Positions 1 to 9,767 of a DNA stretch of 64,000 bases are shown here, in pieces (the first letter of the stretch is position 1; every line of letters starts with the position of its first letter). Source of the stretch: Xanthomarina gelatinilytica (lineage in GTDB: Bacteria; Bacteroidota; Bacteroidia; Flavobacteriales; Flavobacteriaceae); the NCBI RefSeq assembly GCF_000348685.1, contig NZ_ANLA01000005.1, forward strand, positions 62,001 to 126,000, given 5' to 3'. The translations under genes were made by a program, and so were the position numbers. The notes under the pieces were generated by a model. That model was not told the origin of the DNA. It did no database searches and saw only the letters and a list, made by a program, of their open reading frames with translations.

Positions 1-1247
1 TTTCAGATAAGAATAAAATTAAAGAAAAGTATAAAGACGTTCTTATACATCATGAGATTGAATGGGAAGAAGAAACCCATACGGAATCCAAAATTCTAAA
101 TGCCAATTTGGTTATGAAAAGCCCTGGGATTCCAGAAAGAGTGCCTTTGGTAAAACAGCTTCGGGAACAAGGGGTTCCAATTGTTTCAGAAATAGAATTT
201 GCTGCCAAATTCACCCAGGCGACCCTAGTAGGTATAACAGGAAGCAATGGAAAAACAACCACAGCATCGTTAACGCACCATATTCTTAAACAAGAATTGG
301 AGGTAGGCTTGGCCGGAAATATAGGAGATAGTTTTGCCAAGCAAATACTGGAAAAAAATTACCCAAACTATGTGTTGGAGATCAGTAGTTTTCAGTTGGA
401 CGATATTGTAGGGTTTAAGCCTCATATAGCAATAATTACAAATATTACCCCAGACCATTTGGACAGATATAATTATGAGTTTGAAAATTATATCACTTCA
501 AAGTTTAGAATTGCCGAAAACCAAACAAAAGCAGATTATCTCATTTTTGATGCAGATGACCCAGTAATTGTGGATTGGTTGGAGAAGCATCCCGTTCAAT
601 CCACATTATTGCCATTTTCATTAGTAAAAAAAAATAAAAATGGCGCGTATTTAGAAAACGATAAAATTATAATAACAATAGATAACAACTCAATAGACAT
701 GTCAACAAAGGACCTAGCATTAGAAGGGAAGCACAACATTAAAAATGCCATGGCTGCTTCAACAGTAGCTCATTTATTACGAATTAGAAAACAAACCATT
801 AGAGAGAGTTTGGAGAATTTTCATGGCGTGGAGCACAGATTGGAAAATGTGTTGAAAATTAACAAGGTTCAGTATATAAACGACTCAAAAGCAACCAATG
901 TCAATGCCACGTATTATGCTTTGGAAAGTATGGATGCCCCAACTGTATGGATAGTTGGAGGACAGGACAAAGGCAACAACTATCAAGAACTCTTTCCGTT
1001 TGTAAACGAAAAAGTAAAGGCTATTATTTGTCTTGGTGTAGACAACCAAAAGCTGATGGAAAACTTTAGCTCTATGGTAGATGTCATTATTGAAACCCAG
1101 TCTATGAGCGAGGCTGTAAAAATAGCCTATAAGTTGGCCGAATCAGGTGATAATGTTCTGCTGTCTCCAGCTTGTGCCAGTTTTGATTTGTTTGAAAACT
1201 ATGAAGATAGAGGAAGACAGTTTAAAGAAGCTGTAAGGAATTTATAA
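1..1247 (+). CDS. murD: UDP-N-acetylmuramoylalanine--D-glutamate ligase MurD, 5' end missing
   Basis: This cytoplasmic Mur ligase adds D-glutamate to UDP-MurNAc-L-Ala in peptidoglycan precursor synthesis. The reading frame is open from base 3, so the true start lies left of the window and a few tens of N-terminal residues are missing; the ATG at 108 is internal (MKSPGIPE). Visible landmarks are the KSPGI segment, the ATP-binding loop GITGSNGKTTT, EISSFQLD, NITPDHLDRY, and the C-terminal LLSPACASFD motif that typifies MurD rather than MurC/E/F. It is the first visible gene of a division and cell-wall cluster in the usual order, with ftsW 53 bases downstream. Identity is secure. Confidence 0.96.
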   Translation, partial: SDKNKIKEKYKDVLIHHEIEWEEETHTESKILNANLVMKSPGIPERVPLVKQLREQGVPIVSEIEFAAKFTQATLVGITGSNGKTTTASLTHHILKQELEVGLAGNIGDSFAKQILEKNYPNYVLEISSFQLDDIVGFKPHIAIITNITPDHLDRYNYEFENYITSKFRIAENQTKADYLIFDADDPVIVDWLEKHPVQSTLLPFSLVKKNKNGAYLENDKIIITIDNNSIDMSTKDLALEGKHNIKNAMAASTVAHLLRIRKQTIRESLENFHGVEHRLENVLKINKVQYINDSKATNVNATYYALESMDAPTVWIVGGQDKGNNYQELFPFVNEKVKAIICLGVDNQKLMENFSSMVDVIIETQSMSEAVKIAYKLAESGDNVLLSPACASFDLFENYEDRGRQFKEAVRNL

Positions 1248-1300
1248 ACCCAAATACCAATTGTTGACAAAGAGGTGGCTTAAGGTCTGGAATCGATAAC

Positions 1301-2494
1301 ATGAAAACAGTATTTAAAAACATAAAAGGAGACCGATTGATATGGGCGATTGCTGCTTTGTTGGCAATTTTCTCATTTCTTCCTGTGTATAGTGCTGCAA
1401 GTAATTTAGCTTATGTAGGAGACAGTGGAAATACATTTGCTTTCTTTTTAAAACATTTAATGCACCTGTTTTTAGGGTTTACCATTATGTATGGCGTCCA
1501 TAAAATACCTTACAGATATTTTAGGGGCTTATCCATTGTATTGATTCCTGTTGTTTTGGTTCTATTGGTTATTACCATGTTGCAAGGTACAACCATAGAA
1601 GGAGCCAATGCCAGTAGGTGGATTCAAATCCCGTTGGTTAATATGTCTTTCCAAACATCCACTTTTGCTTTTGTGGTTTTAATGGTGTTTGTGGCTAGGT
1701 ACATGTCTAAAATAAAAGATACAGAGATCACTTTTAAAGAATCCATTTTACCACTTTGGGTTCCCGTTTTCTTGGTATTGATACTTATTTTACCTGCAAA
1801 TTTTTCCACAGCAGCCATTATGTTTGTTATGGTGTTGATGTTGGTGTTTTTAGGGGGTTATCCTGTAAAGTATTTAGCTGTTATAGTTGGTACAGGTATT
1901 TTGGCATTAACGTTTTTTGTGCTTATTGCAAAGGCATTTCCAGATGCTATGCCAAATAGGGTTGATACATGGATGAGTAGAATTGAAAGTTTTTCTGACG
2001 ATGGTGATACCGAAGCGGATTACCAAATAGAAAAAGCGAAAATAGCCATAGCTACTGGAGGGATCCAAGGGGTTGGTCCTGGAAAAAGTATTCAGAAGAA
2101 TTTTCTGCCACAATCCTCCTCCGATTTTATTTATGCCATTATTGTTGAAGAATACGGCCTGTTAGGAGGGCTTACCTTAATGGTATTCTATTTATGGTTG
2201 TTGTTTAGAATAGTGATAGTGTCGCAAAAGGCAGATACCATTTTTGGAAAATTATTGGTGCTTGGTGTGGGTTTGCCCATTGTATTTCAAGCCTTGATAA
2301 ATATGGCAGTTGCAGTGGAGTTGTTTCCGGTTACAGGACAGACCTTGCCATTAATAAGCAGTGGTGGAACCTCGATTTGGATGACTTGTTTGGCATTGGG
2401 GATTATATTGAGTGTGAGTGCCAAACGGGAGGAAATAAAAGAACAAGAAGATAAGGAAGACAATCCGTTGGAAATTCTTTCGGAAGCCATATAA
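1301..2494 (+). CDS. ftsW: Cell division lipid II polymerase FtsW (SEDS family)
   Basis: This is a polytopic inner-membrane SEDS protein of 397 residues, acting as the septal peptidoglycan glycosyltransferase together with a class B PBP. About ten hydrophobic segments are visible. The family signature near the C-terminus, FPVTGQTLPLISSGGTS, is intact, and the C-terminal tail is charged (KREEIKEQEDKED). Its position between murD and murG separates it from the paralogue RodA. The ATG at 1301 precedes a short cytoplasmic N-terminus (MKTVFKNIKGDRLIW) leading into the first membrane helix. Confidence 0.95.
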   Translation: MKTVFKNIKGDRLIWAIAALLAIFSFLPVYSAASNLAYVGDSGNTFAFFLKHLMHLFLGFTIMYGVHKIPYRYFRGLSIVLIPVVLVLLVITMLQGTTIEGANASRWIQIPLVNMSFQTSTFAFVVLMVFVARYMSKIKDTEITFKESILPLWVPVFLVLILILPANFSTAAIMFVMVLMLVFLGGYPVKYLAVIVGTGILALTFFVLIAKAFPDAMPNRVDTWMSRIESFSDDGDTEADYQIEKAKIAIATGGIQGVGPGKSIQKNFLPQSSSDFIYAIIVEEYGLLGGLTLMVFYLWLLFRIVIVSQKADTIFGKLLVLGVGLPIVFQALINMAVAVELFPVTGQTLPLISSGGTSIWMTCLALGIILSVSAKREEIKEQEDKEDNPLEILSEAI

Positions 2495-2522
2495 GTAATA
2501 AAGTTTAAAGTCAAGAAAATTA

Positions 2523-3626
2523 GTGTCAACTAAAAAAACATATAGAATCATATTGTCGGGAGGAGGTACAGGAGGCCACATTTATCCTGCCATTGCCATT
2601 GCCAATGAATTGAAGCAACGTTTTCCTGAGGCTCAATTTTTGTTTGTAGGAGCAAAAGACAGAATGGAAATGGACAAAGTGCCTCAAGCAGGTTATGATA
2701 TTGAGGGGCTTTGGATTTCTGGAATTCAAAGGGAATTTACCTTAAAGAACTTAAGTTTCCCTTTTAAATTAATAAGTAGTTTGATTAAAGCGCGAAAAAT
2801 CATTAACAAATTTAAACCAGATGTGGTTATAGGAACAGGTGGTTTTGCCAGTGGGCCTTTATTGCAAGTGGCCACTTCCAAAGGGATTCCAAGTTTAATT
2901 CAAGAGCAAAATTCCTATCCAGGAATCACCAATAAATTATTGTCCAAAAAAGCCAATAAGATTTGTGTGGCTTATGATGGTTTGGATCGCTTTTTCCCTA
3001 AGGAGAAAATCATTAAAACTGGAAATCCTGTAAGGCAGGGCTTGTTGGATATTGATACCAAAAAAGAGCAAGCCCAAGCAAATTTTGAGCTTAGTAAAGA
3101 CAAAAAAACACTTTTTGTATTGGGAGGCAGTTTAGGGGCCAAACGGATTAATGAACTAATAGAAAAAGAATTGGATTTTATCCTTGCTCATAACATGCAG
3201 GTTATTTGGCAATGTGGAAAATTGTATTTCGACCAGTATAAAATCTATAATAACACCAAACACGTTCAAGTACATGCTTTCATAAACCAAATGGATTTAG
3301 CTTATGCAGCTTCCGATGTTATCATTTCAAGAGCAGGAGCGAGTTCGGTTTCAGAACTGTGTATTGTTGGGAAACCTGTTATTTTCATACCATCGCCAAA
3401 TGTGGCTGAAGATCATCAAACCAAAAACGCCATGGCCATTGTAAACGAAAAGGCAGCTTTGTTGATAAAAGAAGATGAATTGGATGTGGATTTTGAAAAT
3501 AAGTTTTCACAATTAATGGCTTCCATAGAGAAGCAAAATGAATTAAGCGAGAATATAAAAAAATTAGCATTGGTGCATGCTACCAAACAAATAGCAGACG
3601 AGGTAGAGGCATTGTTGCAAAAGTAG
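2523..3626 (+). CDS. murG: UDP-GlcNAc:undecaprenyl-pyrophosphoryl-MurNAc-pentapeptide transferase MurG
   Basis: This peripheral membrane glycosyltransferase converts lipid I to lipid II by adding GlcNAc. At 367 residues it has the normal length. The N-terminal loop [13 protein letters not shown] and the C-terminal donor-binding stretch [13 protein letters not shown] are present, with GNPVRQ at the domain junction and HQTKNA near the end. The start is a GTG at 2523; no in-frame ATG lies close upstream, and the family motif begins only about ten residues in. It sits 28 bases after ftsW and 7 bases before murC, so cotranscription is likely. Confidence 0.95.
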   Translation: MSTKKTYRIILSGGGTGGHIYPAIAIANELKQRFPEAQFLFVGAKDRMEMDKVPQAGYDIEGLWISGIQREFTLKNLSFPFKLISSLIKARKIINKFKPDVVIGTGGFASGPLLQVATSKGIPSLIQEQNSYPGITNKLLSKKANKICVAYDGLDRFFPKEKIIKTGNPVRQGLLDIDTKKEQAQANFELSKDKKTLFVLGGSLGAKRINELIEKELDFILAHNMQVIWQCGKLYFDQYKIYNNTKHVQVHAFINQMDLAYAASDVIISRAGASSVSELCIVGKPVIFIPSPNVAEDHQTKNAMAIVNEKAALLIKEDELDVDFENKFSQLMASIEKQNELSENIKKLALVHATKQIADEVEALLQK

Positions 3627-3633
3627 GTTTTAA

Positions 3634-4989
3634 ATGAATTTAGACAACATACATAACGTTTATTTTATAGGAATTGGAGGCATAGGCATGAGTGCTTTGG
3701 CCAGATATTTCCATGCCAAAAACAAACGTGTTGCCGGATACGATAAAACCAAAACAGAGATCACTGACGCTTTGGAAACCTTGGGTATTCAGGTTCATTT
3801 TAATGATTCGGTGTCAAACATACCAGAGCCTTTTTTTAATTACGATACCACTTTGGTGGTTTACACGCCTGCGATCCCAAAAGACAACATGGAATTGGTT
3901 TATTTTAAAAATCAGCCTGGTTTCATGGTTTTAAAACGGTCACAGATTTTAGGCATTATTACAGAGAACACTTTTTGTTTGGCGGTTGCAGGCACTCATG
4001 GCAAAACAACAACGACCAGTATTTTAGGGCATTTGCTATACGAATGCCAAGTGCCAGTAACAGCTTTTCTTGGAGGAATTAGTGAAAATTACAATTCCAA
4101 TTTAATTCTTAATGGAACCGAAGTAACTGTGGTTGAGGCAGACGAGTTTGATAGGTCGTTTTTAACGCTTTCTCCAGATATTGCATGTATCACATCAATG
4201 GATGCAGATCATTTGGATATTTATGGAGACGCTAAAGAGTTGGTAAAATCCTTTGAGGGGTTTTCAAAACGCGTGAAAGCACAAGGCAAGTTGTTTGTTA
4301 AAAACGGACTGCCAATTCATGGAATTACCTATGGAATTGAAGATGATTCAGACTATTCCATTCACAATATAACGATACAAAATGGGGTGTATGTTTTTGA
4401 TGTTAAAACACCAGAAACCACCTTGGAAAATTTACAATTTAACCTACCTGGTAGACATAATCTGTCGAATGCATTAATAGCCTTGGCGATGGCTGTAGCG
4501 TATGGTTGCCCTCACCAACAGCTCGCCAAAGCTTTAGCATCCTACAAAGGGGTAAAACGTAGATTTTCCTATCACATCCAAACAGATGAGTTGGTTTTTA
4601 TTGATGATTATGCACATCATCCAGAAGAGATCAATGCTGTTTACCAAGCTGTTCGAGAGATGTATCCCGGAAAAAAAGTGTTGGCTGTATTTCAGCCACA
4701 TCTCTTCAGTAGGACAAGGGATTTTGCAGACGAATTTGCCAAAAGCCTGTCGCAGTTCGATGAGGTGATGCTATTGGATATTTATCCAGCTAGGGAATTG
4801 CCAATTGAAGGTGTGACATCTGCTTGGTTATTGGATAAAATGGAAACTAAAAACAAACAGGTAATCAATAAAACCGAGCTTGTTTCAAAAATAAAAGAGA
4901 GTCAGGCCCAAATAGTCTTAACCATTGGTGCTGGCGATATAGGAGAAGAAGTAAAACACATTAAAAAAGCATTGAGCGTTGCGAGTTAA
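3634..4989 (+). CDS. murC: UDP-N-acetylmuramate--L-alanine ligase MurC
   Basis: This ATP-dependent ligase adds L-alanine to UDP-MurNAc, the first step of stem-peptide assembly. It has 451 residues with the MurC N-terminal dinucleotide-like loop (FIGIGGIGMSALA), the ATP loop AVAGTHGKTTTT, DADHLDIYG, and the C-terminal DDYAHHPEEI and FQPHLFSRT motifs. The stop overlaps the start of ftsQ by 11 bases. No ddl gene follows, unlike the Escherichia coli order. Confidence 0.96.
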   Translation: MNLDNIHNVYFIGIGGIGMSALARYFHAKNKRVAGYDKTKTEITDALETLGIQVHFNDSVSNIPEPFFNYDTTLVVYTPAIPKDNMELVYFKNQPGFMVLKRSQILGIITENTFCLAVAGTHGKTTTTSILGHLLYECQVPVTAFLGGISENYNSNLILNGTEVTVVEADEFDRSFLTLSPDIACITSMDADHLDIYGDAKELVKSFEGFSKRVKAQGKLFVKNGLPIHGITYGIEDDSDYSIHNITIQNGVYVFDVKTPETTLENLQFNLPGRHNLSNALIALAMAVAYGCPHQQLAKALASYKGVKRRFSYHIQTDELVFIDDYAHHPEEINAVYQAVREMYPGKKVLAVFQPHLFSRTRDFADEFAKSLSQFDEVMLLDIYPARELPIEGVTSAWLLDKMETKNKQVINKTELVSKIKESQAQIVLTIGAGDIGEEVKHIKKALSVAS

Positions 4990-5698
4990 TTGGAATTACA
5001 TAAAAATGGTTGCCCTACTGATATTGGTAGTGTTTTTATATGCTTTTTCTTCAGCAAAAAATAAGGATAGAAAAGTGTCTCAACCTATCATTCATTTTAA
5101 AGGGGACAACAACCTTTTCCTAACCCATGAGAATGTTAGTAAATTGTTAATACAAAATAAGGAGAGTGTTAAAAATAAGTCTAAAGAAACTTTAGATTTG
5201 AATGATTTAGAAGCTGCCCTGAATTCTAATCAAATGGTCAAGTCTGCTCAAGTGTATCTGTCTGTAAATGGACAACTTACGGTAGATATTGAACAAAAAA
5301 AACCTATAGCAAGAGTAAGTACACATGCATCTTATTACATAGATGACCAGGGAAGTTATATGCCTTTGTCACCTAATTACACTGCTAGAGTACCTCTTGT
5401 AACTGGAACTGTTGAAAAAAATAACCTAATACATGTTTTTAAGTTAGCTCAAAAAATTGAAGCAGATGCCTTTTTAAAGAAACATGTTATAGAGATTGAA
5501 CAAACAGAAAAAAGCACATTTTTTTTAAAATTCAGACAATGCAATTTTACAGTCCAGCTAGGAAGTTTAAAAAATTTGGAAAAAAAAATTATGAATTTAA
5601 AAGCTTTCTATAACAAAGCTTTAAAAGAAAAATCGCTAAATCGTTATTCGAATGTTAATTTACAGTTTGATAGTCAGGTTGTGTGTACTAAAATATAA
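4979..5698 (+). CDS. ftsQ: Cell division protein FtsQ/DivIB
   Basis: This bitopic divisome protein has a short cytoplasmic N-terminus, one membrane helix at about residues 9-26, then a periplasmic region with a POTRA-like section (LIQNKESVKNKSK onward) and a C-terminal beta domain, 239 residues in all. The sequence is poorly conserved, as usual for FtsQ; the call rests on topology and on the murC-ftsQ-ftsA-ftsZ order. The start is read as TTG at 4979, inside the murC end, because it supplies the basic segment MRVNWNYIK before the helix. The next ATG (5006) would leave almost no N-terminal tail. Confidence 0.88.
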   Translation: MRVNWNYIKMVALLILVVFLYAFSSAKNKDRKVSQPIIHFKGDNNLFLTHENVSKLLIQNKESVKNKSKETLDLNDLEAALNSNQMVKSAQVYLSVNGQLTVDIEQKKPIARVSTHASYYIDDQGSYMPLSPNYTARVPLVTGTVEKNNLIHVFKLAQKIEADAFLKKHVIEIEQTEKSTFFLKFRQCNFTVQLGSLKNLEKKIMNLKAFYNKALKEKSLNRYSNVNLQFDSQVVCTKI

Positions 5699-5701
5699 AC
5701 T

Positions 5702-7018
5702 ATGGAAAACAATATAGCAGTAGGATTAGACATAGGAACCACAAAAATTGTGGCCATGATTGGTCGTAAAAATGAGTATGGTAAGGTTGAGATTTTGGGA
5801 ATAGGAAAATCCAAAAGTCTAGGCGTGCATCGTGGTGTTGTAAATAATATTACACAAACCATTCAATCTATTCAATTGGCAGCACAAGAAGCCGAAGCTG
5901 CTTCCGAATTTAAAATTGAAAATGTCACTGTAGGTATAGCTGGTCAGCATATTAGGAGCCTACAGCATAGCGATTATATAACCAGGCCAAATTCCGATTT
6001 GGTTATTGATGAAGAAGATATAGAACGATTGATCAATCAAGTACATAAATTGGTCATGCTTCCTGGAGAAGAGATCATCCATGTCTTGCCACAGGAGTAT
6101 AAAGTAGATGGGCAAGCAGAGATTAAAGAGCCTATTGGAATGTACGGAGGCCGTTTGGAGGCCAATTTCCATGTGGTTGTTGGTCAGGTGTCTTCTATAA
6201 GAAATGTGGGGCGCTGTATAAAAAGTGCTGGTTTAAATCTAGAGGGCATCACCTTGGAGCCCTTGGCATCGGCAAATGCAGTTTTAAGTCAGGAAGAAAA
6301 AGAAGCAGGTGTAGCCTTAATTGATATAGGTGGAGGAACCACAGATTTGGCTGTGTTTAAAGATGGCATCATTCGTCATACAGCTGTGATCCCATTTGGA
6401 GGAAATGTCATAACAGAAGACATAAAAGAAGGATGTTCCATCATAGAAAAACAAGCCGAATTATTGAAAATAAAGTTTGGATCTGCCTGGCCAGGAGAAA
6501 ATAAGGAAAACGAGATTGTATCCATTCCAGGGTTAAGAGGAAGGGATCCTAAAGAAATTACACTTAAAAACCTATCTAAAATAATTCATGCAAGGGTTGT
6601 GGAAATTGTGGAACAGGTTTACGTGGAAATAAAAAATTACGGTCACGAAGAACAAAAAAAGAAGCTGATTGCTGGGATTGTTTTAACAGGAGGAGGCGCT
6701 CAGTTAAAGCATTTAAAGCAATTGGTGGAATACATAACAGGAATGGATACCAGAATAGGCTATCCAAACGAGCATTTGGCAGGAGACAGTGACGACGAGA
6801 TTACCAGTCCTTTATATGCCACAGCAGTGGGATTGGTTATGGATGGCTTAAAAAGACAGGAACGCAAAAAGGCCGAAAAAATTGAAAAACAGGCTGAGGT
6901 AGCGCCTCAAGTAGAGCCAGAAGATGTGGAAGAGCCACCTAAACAAAAACCGGAAAGACGTTCGTTTTTAGATAAATTGACGGAACGGGTAAAAGATTTT
7001 TTAGATAACGCAGAGTAA
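5702..7018 (+). CDS. ftsA: Cell division protein FtsA (actin-like membrane anchor of FtsZ)
   Basis: FtsA is an ATP-binding actin homologue that tethers FtsZ to the inner membrane and recruits later division proteins. The 438-residue product shows the phosphate-1 loop GLDIGTTKI, the phosphate-2 segment ALIDIGGGTTDLAVF and the adenosine motif VLTGGGAQLKHL. A charged linker rich in E, P and K (about residues 385-415) leads to a C-terminal amphipathic helix, RSFLDKLTERVKDFLDNAE, the expected membrane-targeting sequence. It begins 3 bases after the ftsQ stop. Confidence 0.97.
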   Translation: MENNIAVGLDIGTTKIVAMIGRKNEYGKVEILGIGKSKSLGVHRGVVNNITQTIQSIQLAAQEAEAASEFKIENVTVGIAGQHIRSLQHSDYITRPNSDLVIDEEDIERLINQVHKLVMLPGEEIIHVLPQEYKVDGQAEIKEPIGMYGGRLEANFHVVVGQVSSIRNVGRCIKSAGLNLEGITLEPLASANAVLSQEEKEAGVALIDIGGGTTDLAVFKDGIIRHTAVIPFGGNVITEDIKEGCSIIEKQAELLKIKFGSAWPGENKENEIVSIPGLRGRDPKEITLKNLSKIIHARVVEIVEQVYVEIKNYGHEEQKKKLIAGIVLTGGGAQLKHLKQLVEYITGMDTRIGYPNEHLAGDSDDEITSPLYATAVGLVMDGLKRQERKKAEKIEKQAEVAPQVEPEDVEEPPKQKPERRSFLDKLTERVKDFLDNAE

Positions 7019-7108
7019 AGCTAAAAACCAACATAAAGAAGAATTAATCCAATAACGGATATTTAAAAATATCGCAAAAAGTAATAGAATAATTAAAAAA
7101 CGAAATTC

Positions 7109-9049
7109 ATGAGCAGCAACAAAGAATTCGAAAGCAATATTTCATTCGATTTACCAAAAAACCAATCGAATGTTATAAAAGTCATAGGTGTTGGCGGTGG
7201 AGGCAGCAATGCTATCAACCACATGTTCCAGCAAGGTATTAAAGGAGTCGATTTTGTAATTTGTAATACAGATGCACAAGCACTTCAAAATAGTGGTGTT
7301 CCAAACAAAATTCAATTAGGTGTTAACTTAACCGAAGGTTTGGGAGCTGGTGCAAATCCGGATGTAGGGGAAAAATCTGCTATCGAGAGTTTTGAAGATA
7401 TCCAGCGCATGTTGGATACCAATACCAAAATGGTTTTTATTACAGCTGGAATGGGTGGAGGCACTGGAACAGGAGCAGCACCAATAATTGCTAAAATGGC
7501 CAAAGATCTGGATATTTTAACGGTTGGAATTGTTACCATGCCTTTTCAGTTTGAAGGAAAAATGCGTAACGAGCAAGCCCAAATAGGAATTGAAAACCTA
7601 CGTAGTGTGGTAGATTCTTTGGTAGTAATCAACAACAACAAACTTCGAGAAGTATATGGAAACCTAGGGTTTAAAGCAGGTTTTTCTAAAGCAGACGAGG
7701 TATTGTCAACTGCTGCACGTGGTATTGCAGAGGTAATAACGCATCATTATACGCAAAACATCGATTTACGTGATGCTAAAACCGTATTAAGCAACAGTGG
7801 AACGGCCATTATGGGTTCTGCCACATCCTCAGGACAAAACAGGGCACACGATGCCATTAGCAAAGCCTTAGATTCCCCTCTATTAAACGATAATAAAATT
7901 ACTGGAGCCAAAAACGTATTGCTGCTTATTGTTTCTGGTTCCCAAGAAATTACCATAGATGAAATAGGTGAAATCAACGATCATATTCAAAATGAAGCTG
8001 GTCATGGAGCCAACATCATTATGGGAGTTGGGGAAGACGAATCTTTAGAAGAATCTATTGCTGTTACCATTATTGCTACAGGATTTAATATCGATCAACA
8101 GGATGAAATCTCAAATACCGAAGCTAAAAAAGTGATTCATGCCTTGGAAGAGGACAAACCTTTTGAGCAAGATTTAACCAAAAAAGAACAGGCACCTCCA
8201 ATTATTACTCCCAACATTGAGTTGGAAGAGAAAAAAGAACCACCAGTTGTGAAGCATACTTTGGATTTGGATGAACTGGAAGAGTTGGATGGTCCGAATC
8301 ACATTTTAAGCGAAAATGAACTCGTTCCAACTACGGAAGCCATAAAAAATATGGATGTGGTTTACGATGAGGTGTTGGTAAATGCCGAGGAAGAAGATTT
8401 TGTGATTACTGAAGTTCAAAATACAGTTGAGGAACCAAAAATTGAATTTGAAGAAGAACAACAGATCACGCTTACTTTTGATATGCCCATAAGCAATTCG
8501 AACATAGAAAACAAGGATGATGACTTTGTGGTCCATGATTTGGACGAAAACATAAAAAAGATTCCTGTAAACGATTATGTTGAAATTATTCCGGTAACCG
8601 AAACCAATGAACATGGTGAAACCAGATATGCTTTGGATGATTATGTGGAAATAGAATCTGGCATCAACAAAAATCAGAAGCAAGAAAAAGTTATTGAGAT
8701 TGCTGAAGAGTTGGACAAAGAAATAGTTTTCGAAAAAAAGGTTGTAAAACCACAGGAAACTGAGGAAACTTCTGGGGAAATAGACCCTATGAATACGCCA
8801 ATTTCCGAACTGTTAAAAGAACGTGCAGAGGAAAGAAGACGTAAAATGAAGGATTTCAATTATAAATTCAATAATTCCAAAATTGATGATATAGAAAAGA
8901 CACCAGCCTACAAACGTCGTGGGATAGATCTGGATGAGACACAACATTCATCAGAAACCAACATGTCTAAAACCAGTGTGAGTATAGACGATAACGACGA
9001 CATACAATTTAGGAGCAACAATTCGTTCTTGCACGATAATGTAGATTAA
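7109..9049 (+). CDS. ftsZ: Cell division GTPase FtsZ with long acidic C-terminal linker
   Basis: FtsZ polymerises into the cytokinetic ring. The N-terminal GTPase core (about residues 15-330) has VIGVGGGGSNAINHM and the tubulin signature GGGTGTGAAP near residue 115, followed by MPFQFEGKMR and the synergy-loop region NIDLRDAKTVLSN. At 646 residues the protein is far longer than the roughly 380 of E. coli FtsZ. The excess is a Glu/Asp-rich, low-complexity linker (about 340-595). A candidate conserved C-terminal peptide, TPAYKRRGIDL, lies near residue 599 and is followed by about 40 more residues. A 90-base gap separates it from ftsA, and a strong terminator follows. Confidence 0.97.
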   Translation: MSSNKEFESNISFDLPKNQSNVIKVIGVGGGGSNAINHMFQQGIKGVDFVICNTDAQALQNSGVPNKIQLGVNLTEGLGAGANPDVGEKSAIESFEDIQRMLDTNTKMVFITAGMGGGTGTGAAPIIAKMAKDLDILTVGIVTMPFQFEGKMRNEQAQIGIENLRSVVDSLVVINNNKLREVYGNLGFKAGFSKADEVLSTAARGIAEVITHHYTQNIDLRDAKTVLSNSGTAIMGSATSSGQNRAHDAISKALDSPLLNDNKITGAKNVLLLIVSGSQEITIDEIGEINDHIQNEAGHGANIIMGVGEDESLEESIAVTIIATGFNIDQQDEISNTEAKKVIHALEEDKPFEQDLTKKEQAPPIITPNIELEEKKEPPVVKHTLDLDELEELDGPNHILSENELVPTTEAIKNMDVVYDEVLVNAEEEDFVITEVQNTVEEPKIEFEEEQQITLTFDMPISNSNIENKDDDFVVHDLDENIKKIPVNDYVEIIPVTETNEHGETRYALDDYVEIESGINKNQKQEKVIEIAEELDKEIVFEKKVVKPQETEETSGEIDPMNTPISELLKERAEERRRKMKDFNYKFNNSKIDDIEKTPAYKRRGIDLDETQHSSETNMSKTSVSIDDNDDIQFRSNNSFLHDNVD

Positions 9050-9085
9050 TTAATAGCAATTAAGTTTAGTTTTAGGGCTTCTTTC

Positions 9086-9127
9086 AAAACCCGAAGTGTC
9101 CATTGGATTCTTCGGGTTTTTCTTTTT
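9086..9127 (+). terminator. Rho-independent terminator of the division cluster
   Basis: An 11-bp inverted repeat, AAAACCCGAAG paired with CTTCGGGTTTT (9086-9096 and 9110-9120), is followed by a run of T. It lies 37 bases after the ftsZ stop. Confidence 0.85.
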
Positions 9128-9192
9128 TGTCACTCAAAAAATTTCTTGATAATGCATAAGCTTAGCAGTAGGTTTAACTGCATACTTTTTGT

Positions 9193-9200
9193 TATCTTCG
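9193..9200 (+). promoter_or_regulatory. Candidate -7 promoter element for the YqeY-like gene
   Basis: TATCTTCG matches seven of the eight positions of the Bacteroidota -7 consensus TAnnTTTG. It lies 21 bases before the ATG at 9222 and just after the ftsZ terminator. No clear TTG is seen at the -33 position. Confidence 0.45.
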
Positions 9201-9221
9201 TAGCCTCTTAAAATAGAAACA

Positions 9222-9671
9222 ATGAGTCTACAGCAAGAAATCATGGCTGCGTTAAAAGAAGCCATGAAAAGCAAAGATCAAACAGCGTTAACAGCGTTAA
9301 GGGCTGTTAAATCGGCCATCTTATTGGCTCAAACAGAAAGTGGAGCCAAAGAAGAACTGACGGAAGAACAAGAGCTTAAAATACTTCAAAAACAAGTAAA
9401 ACAGCGAAAAGACAGTGCAGCTGTTTATTTAGAACAAGGTCGTGAAGATTTGGCAGCTCCAGAATTGGCAGAAGCAGAAGTGATTTCCCAATTTTTGCCA
9501 GAGGCGCTTACCGAAGAAGAAATAGAAAAGGTAGTCGTTATGACCATAGAAAACATTGGAGCAGAAGGTATGAAAGATATGGGGAAAGTTATGGGGATTG
9601 TAAGTCAGGAATTGGCTGGAAAAGCCGATGGAAAGACCATTTCCAATATTGTAAGAGCTAAACTGTCTTAA
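9222..9671 (+). CDS. GatB/YqeY domain-containing protein
   Basis: This 149-residue cytoplasmic protein matches the YqeY family, which resembles the tRNA-binding tail domain of the GatB amidotransferase subunit. Diagnostic features are the start MSLQQEIMAALKEAMKSKD, the TALRAVKSAI helix, SQFLPEALTEEEI, and the C-terminal GKVMGIVSQELAGKADGK segment. The exact function of stand-alone YqeY proteins is not established; a role around tRNA-dependent amidation is inferred from the domain alone. It is transcribed separately from ftsZ. Confidence 0.92.
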   Translation: MSLQQEIMAALKEAMKSKDQTALTALRAVKSAILLAQTESGAKEELTEEQELKILQKQVKQRKDSAAVYLEQGREDLAAPELAEAEVISQFLPEALTEEEIEKVVVMTIENIGAEGMKDMGKVMGIVSQELAGKADGKTISNIVRAKLS

Positions 9672-9720
9672 CAGAAAACCTACGGTCTACCAGGTTTAAA
9701 ATCCAGTAGATCTTTTAAGG

Positions 9721-9757
9721 CCTGGTATCTGTCTGTCGGCAGGCAGGGAATATCAGG
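9721..9757. repeat. REP-like hairpin upstream of the GIY-YIG gene
   Basis: A long imperfect palindrome reads CCTGGTAT, CTGTCTG, loop TCGG, CAGGCAG, a three-base bulge, then ATATCAGG. The inner stem (9729-9735 with 9740-9746) has one G-T pair and the outer stem (9721-9728 with 9750-9757) has one. It is not followed by a T run and lies 10 bases before the GIY-YIG start codon, so it is unlikely to be a terminator. The CTGTCTG/CAGGCAG core resembles short palindromes scattered through Bacteroidota genomes (recalled, not searched). Confidence 0.7.
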
Positions 9758-9767
9758 TTTATAGAAT

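Noticed and set aside
8306-8683. Minus-strand 125-codon open frame inside ftsZ
   Set aside because: It lies opposite the low-complexity FtsZ linker, has no recognisable domain and no ribosome-binding or promoter signal.
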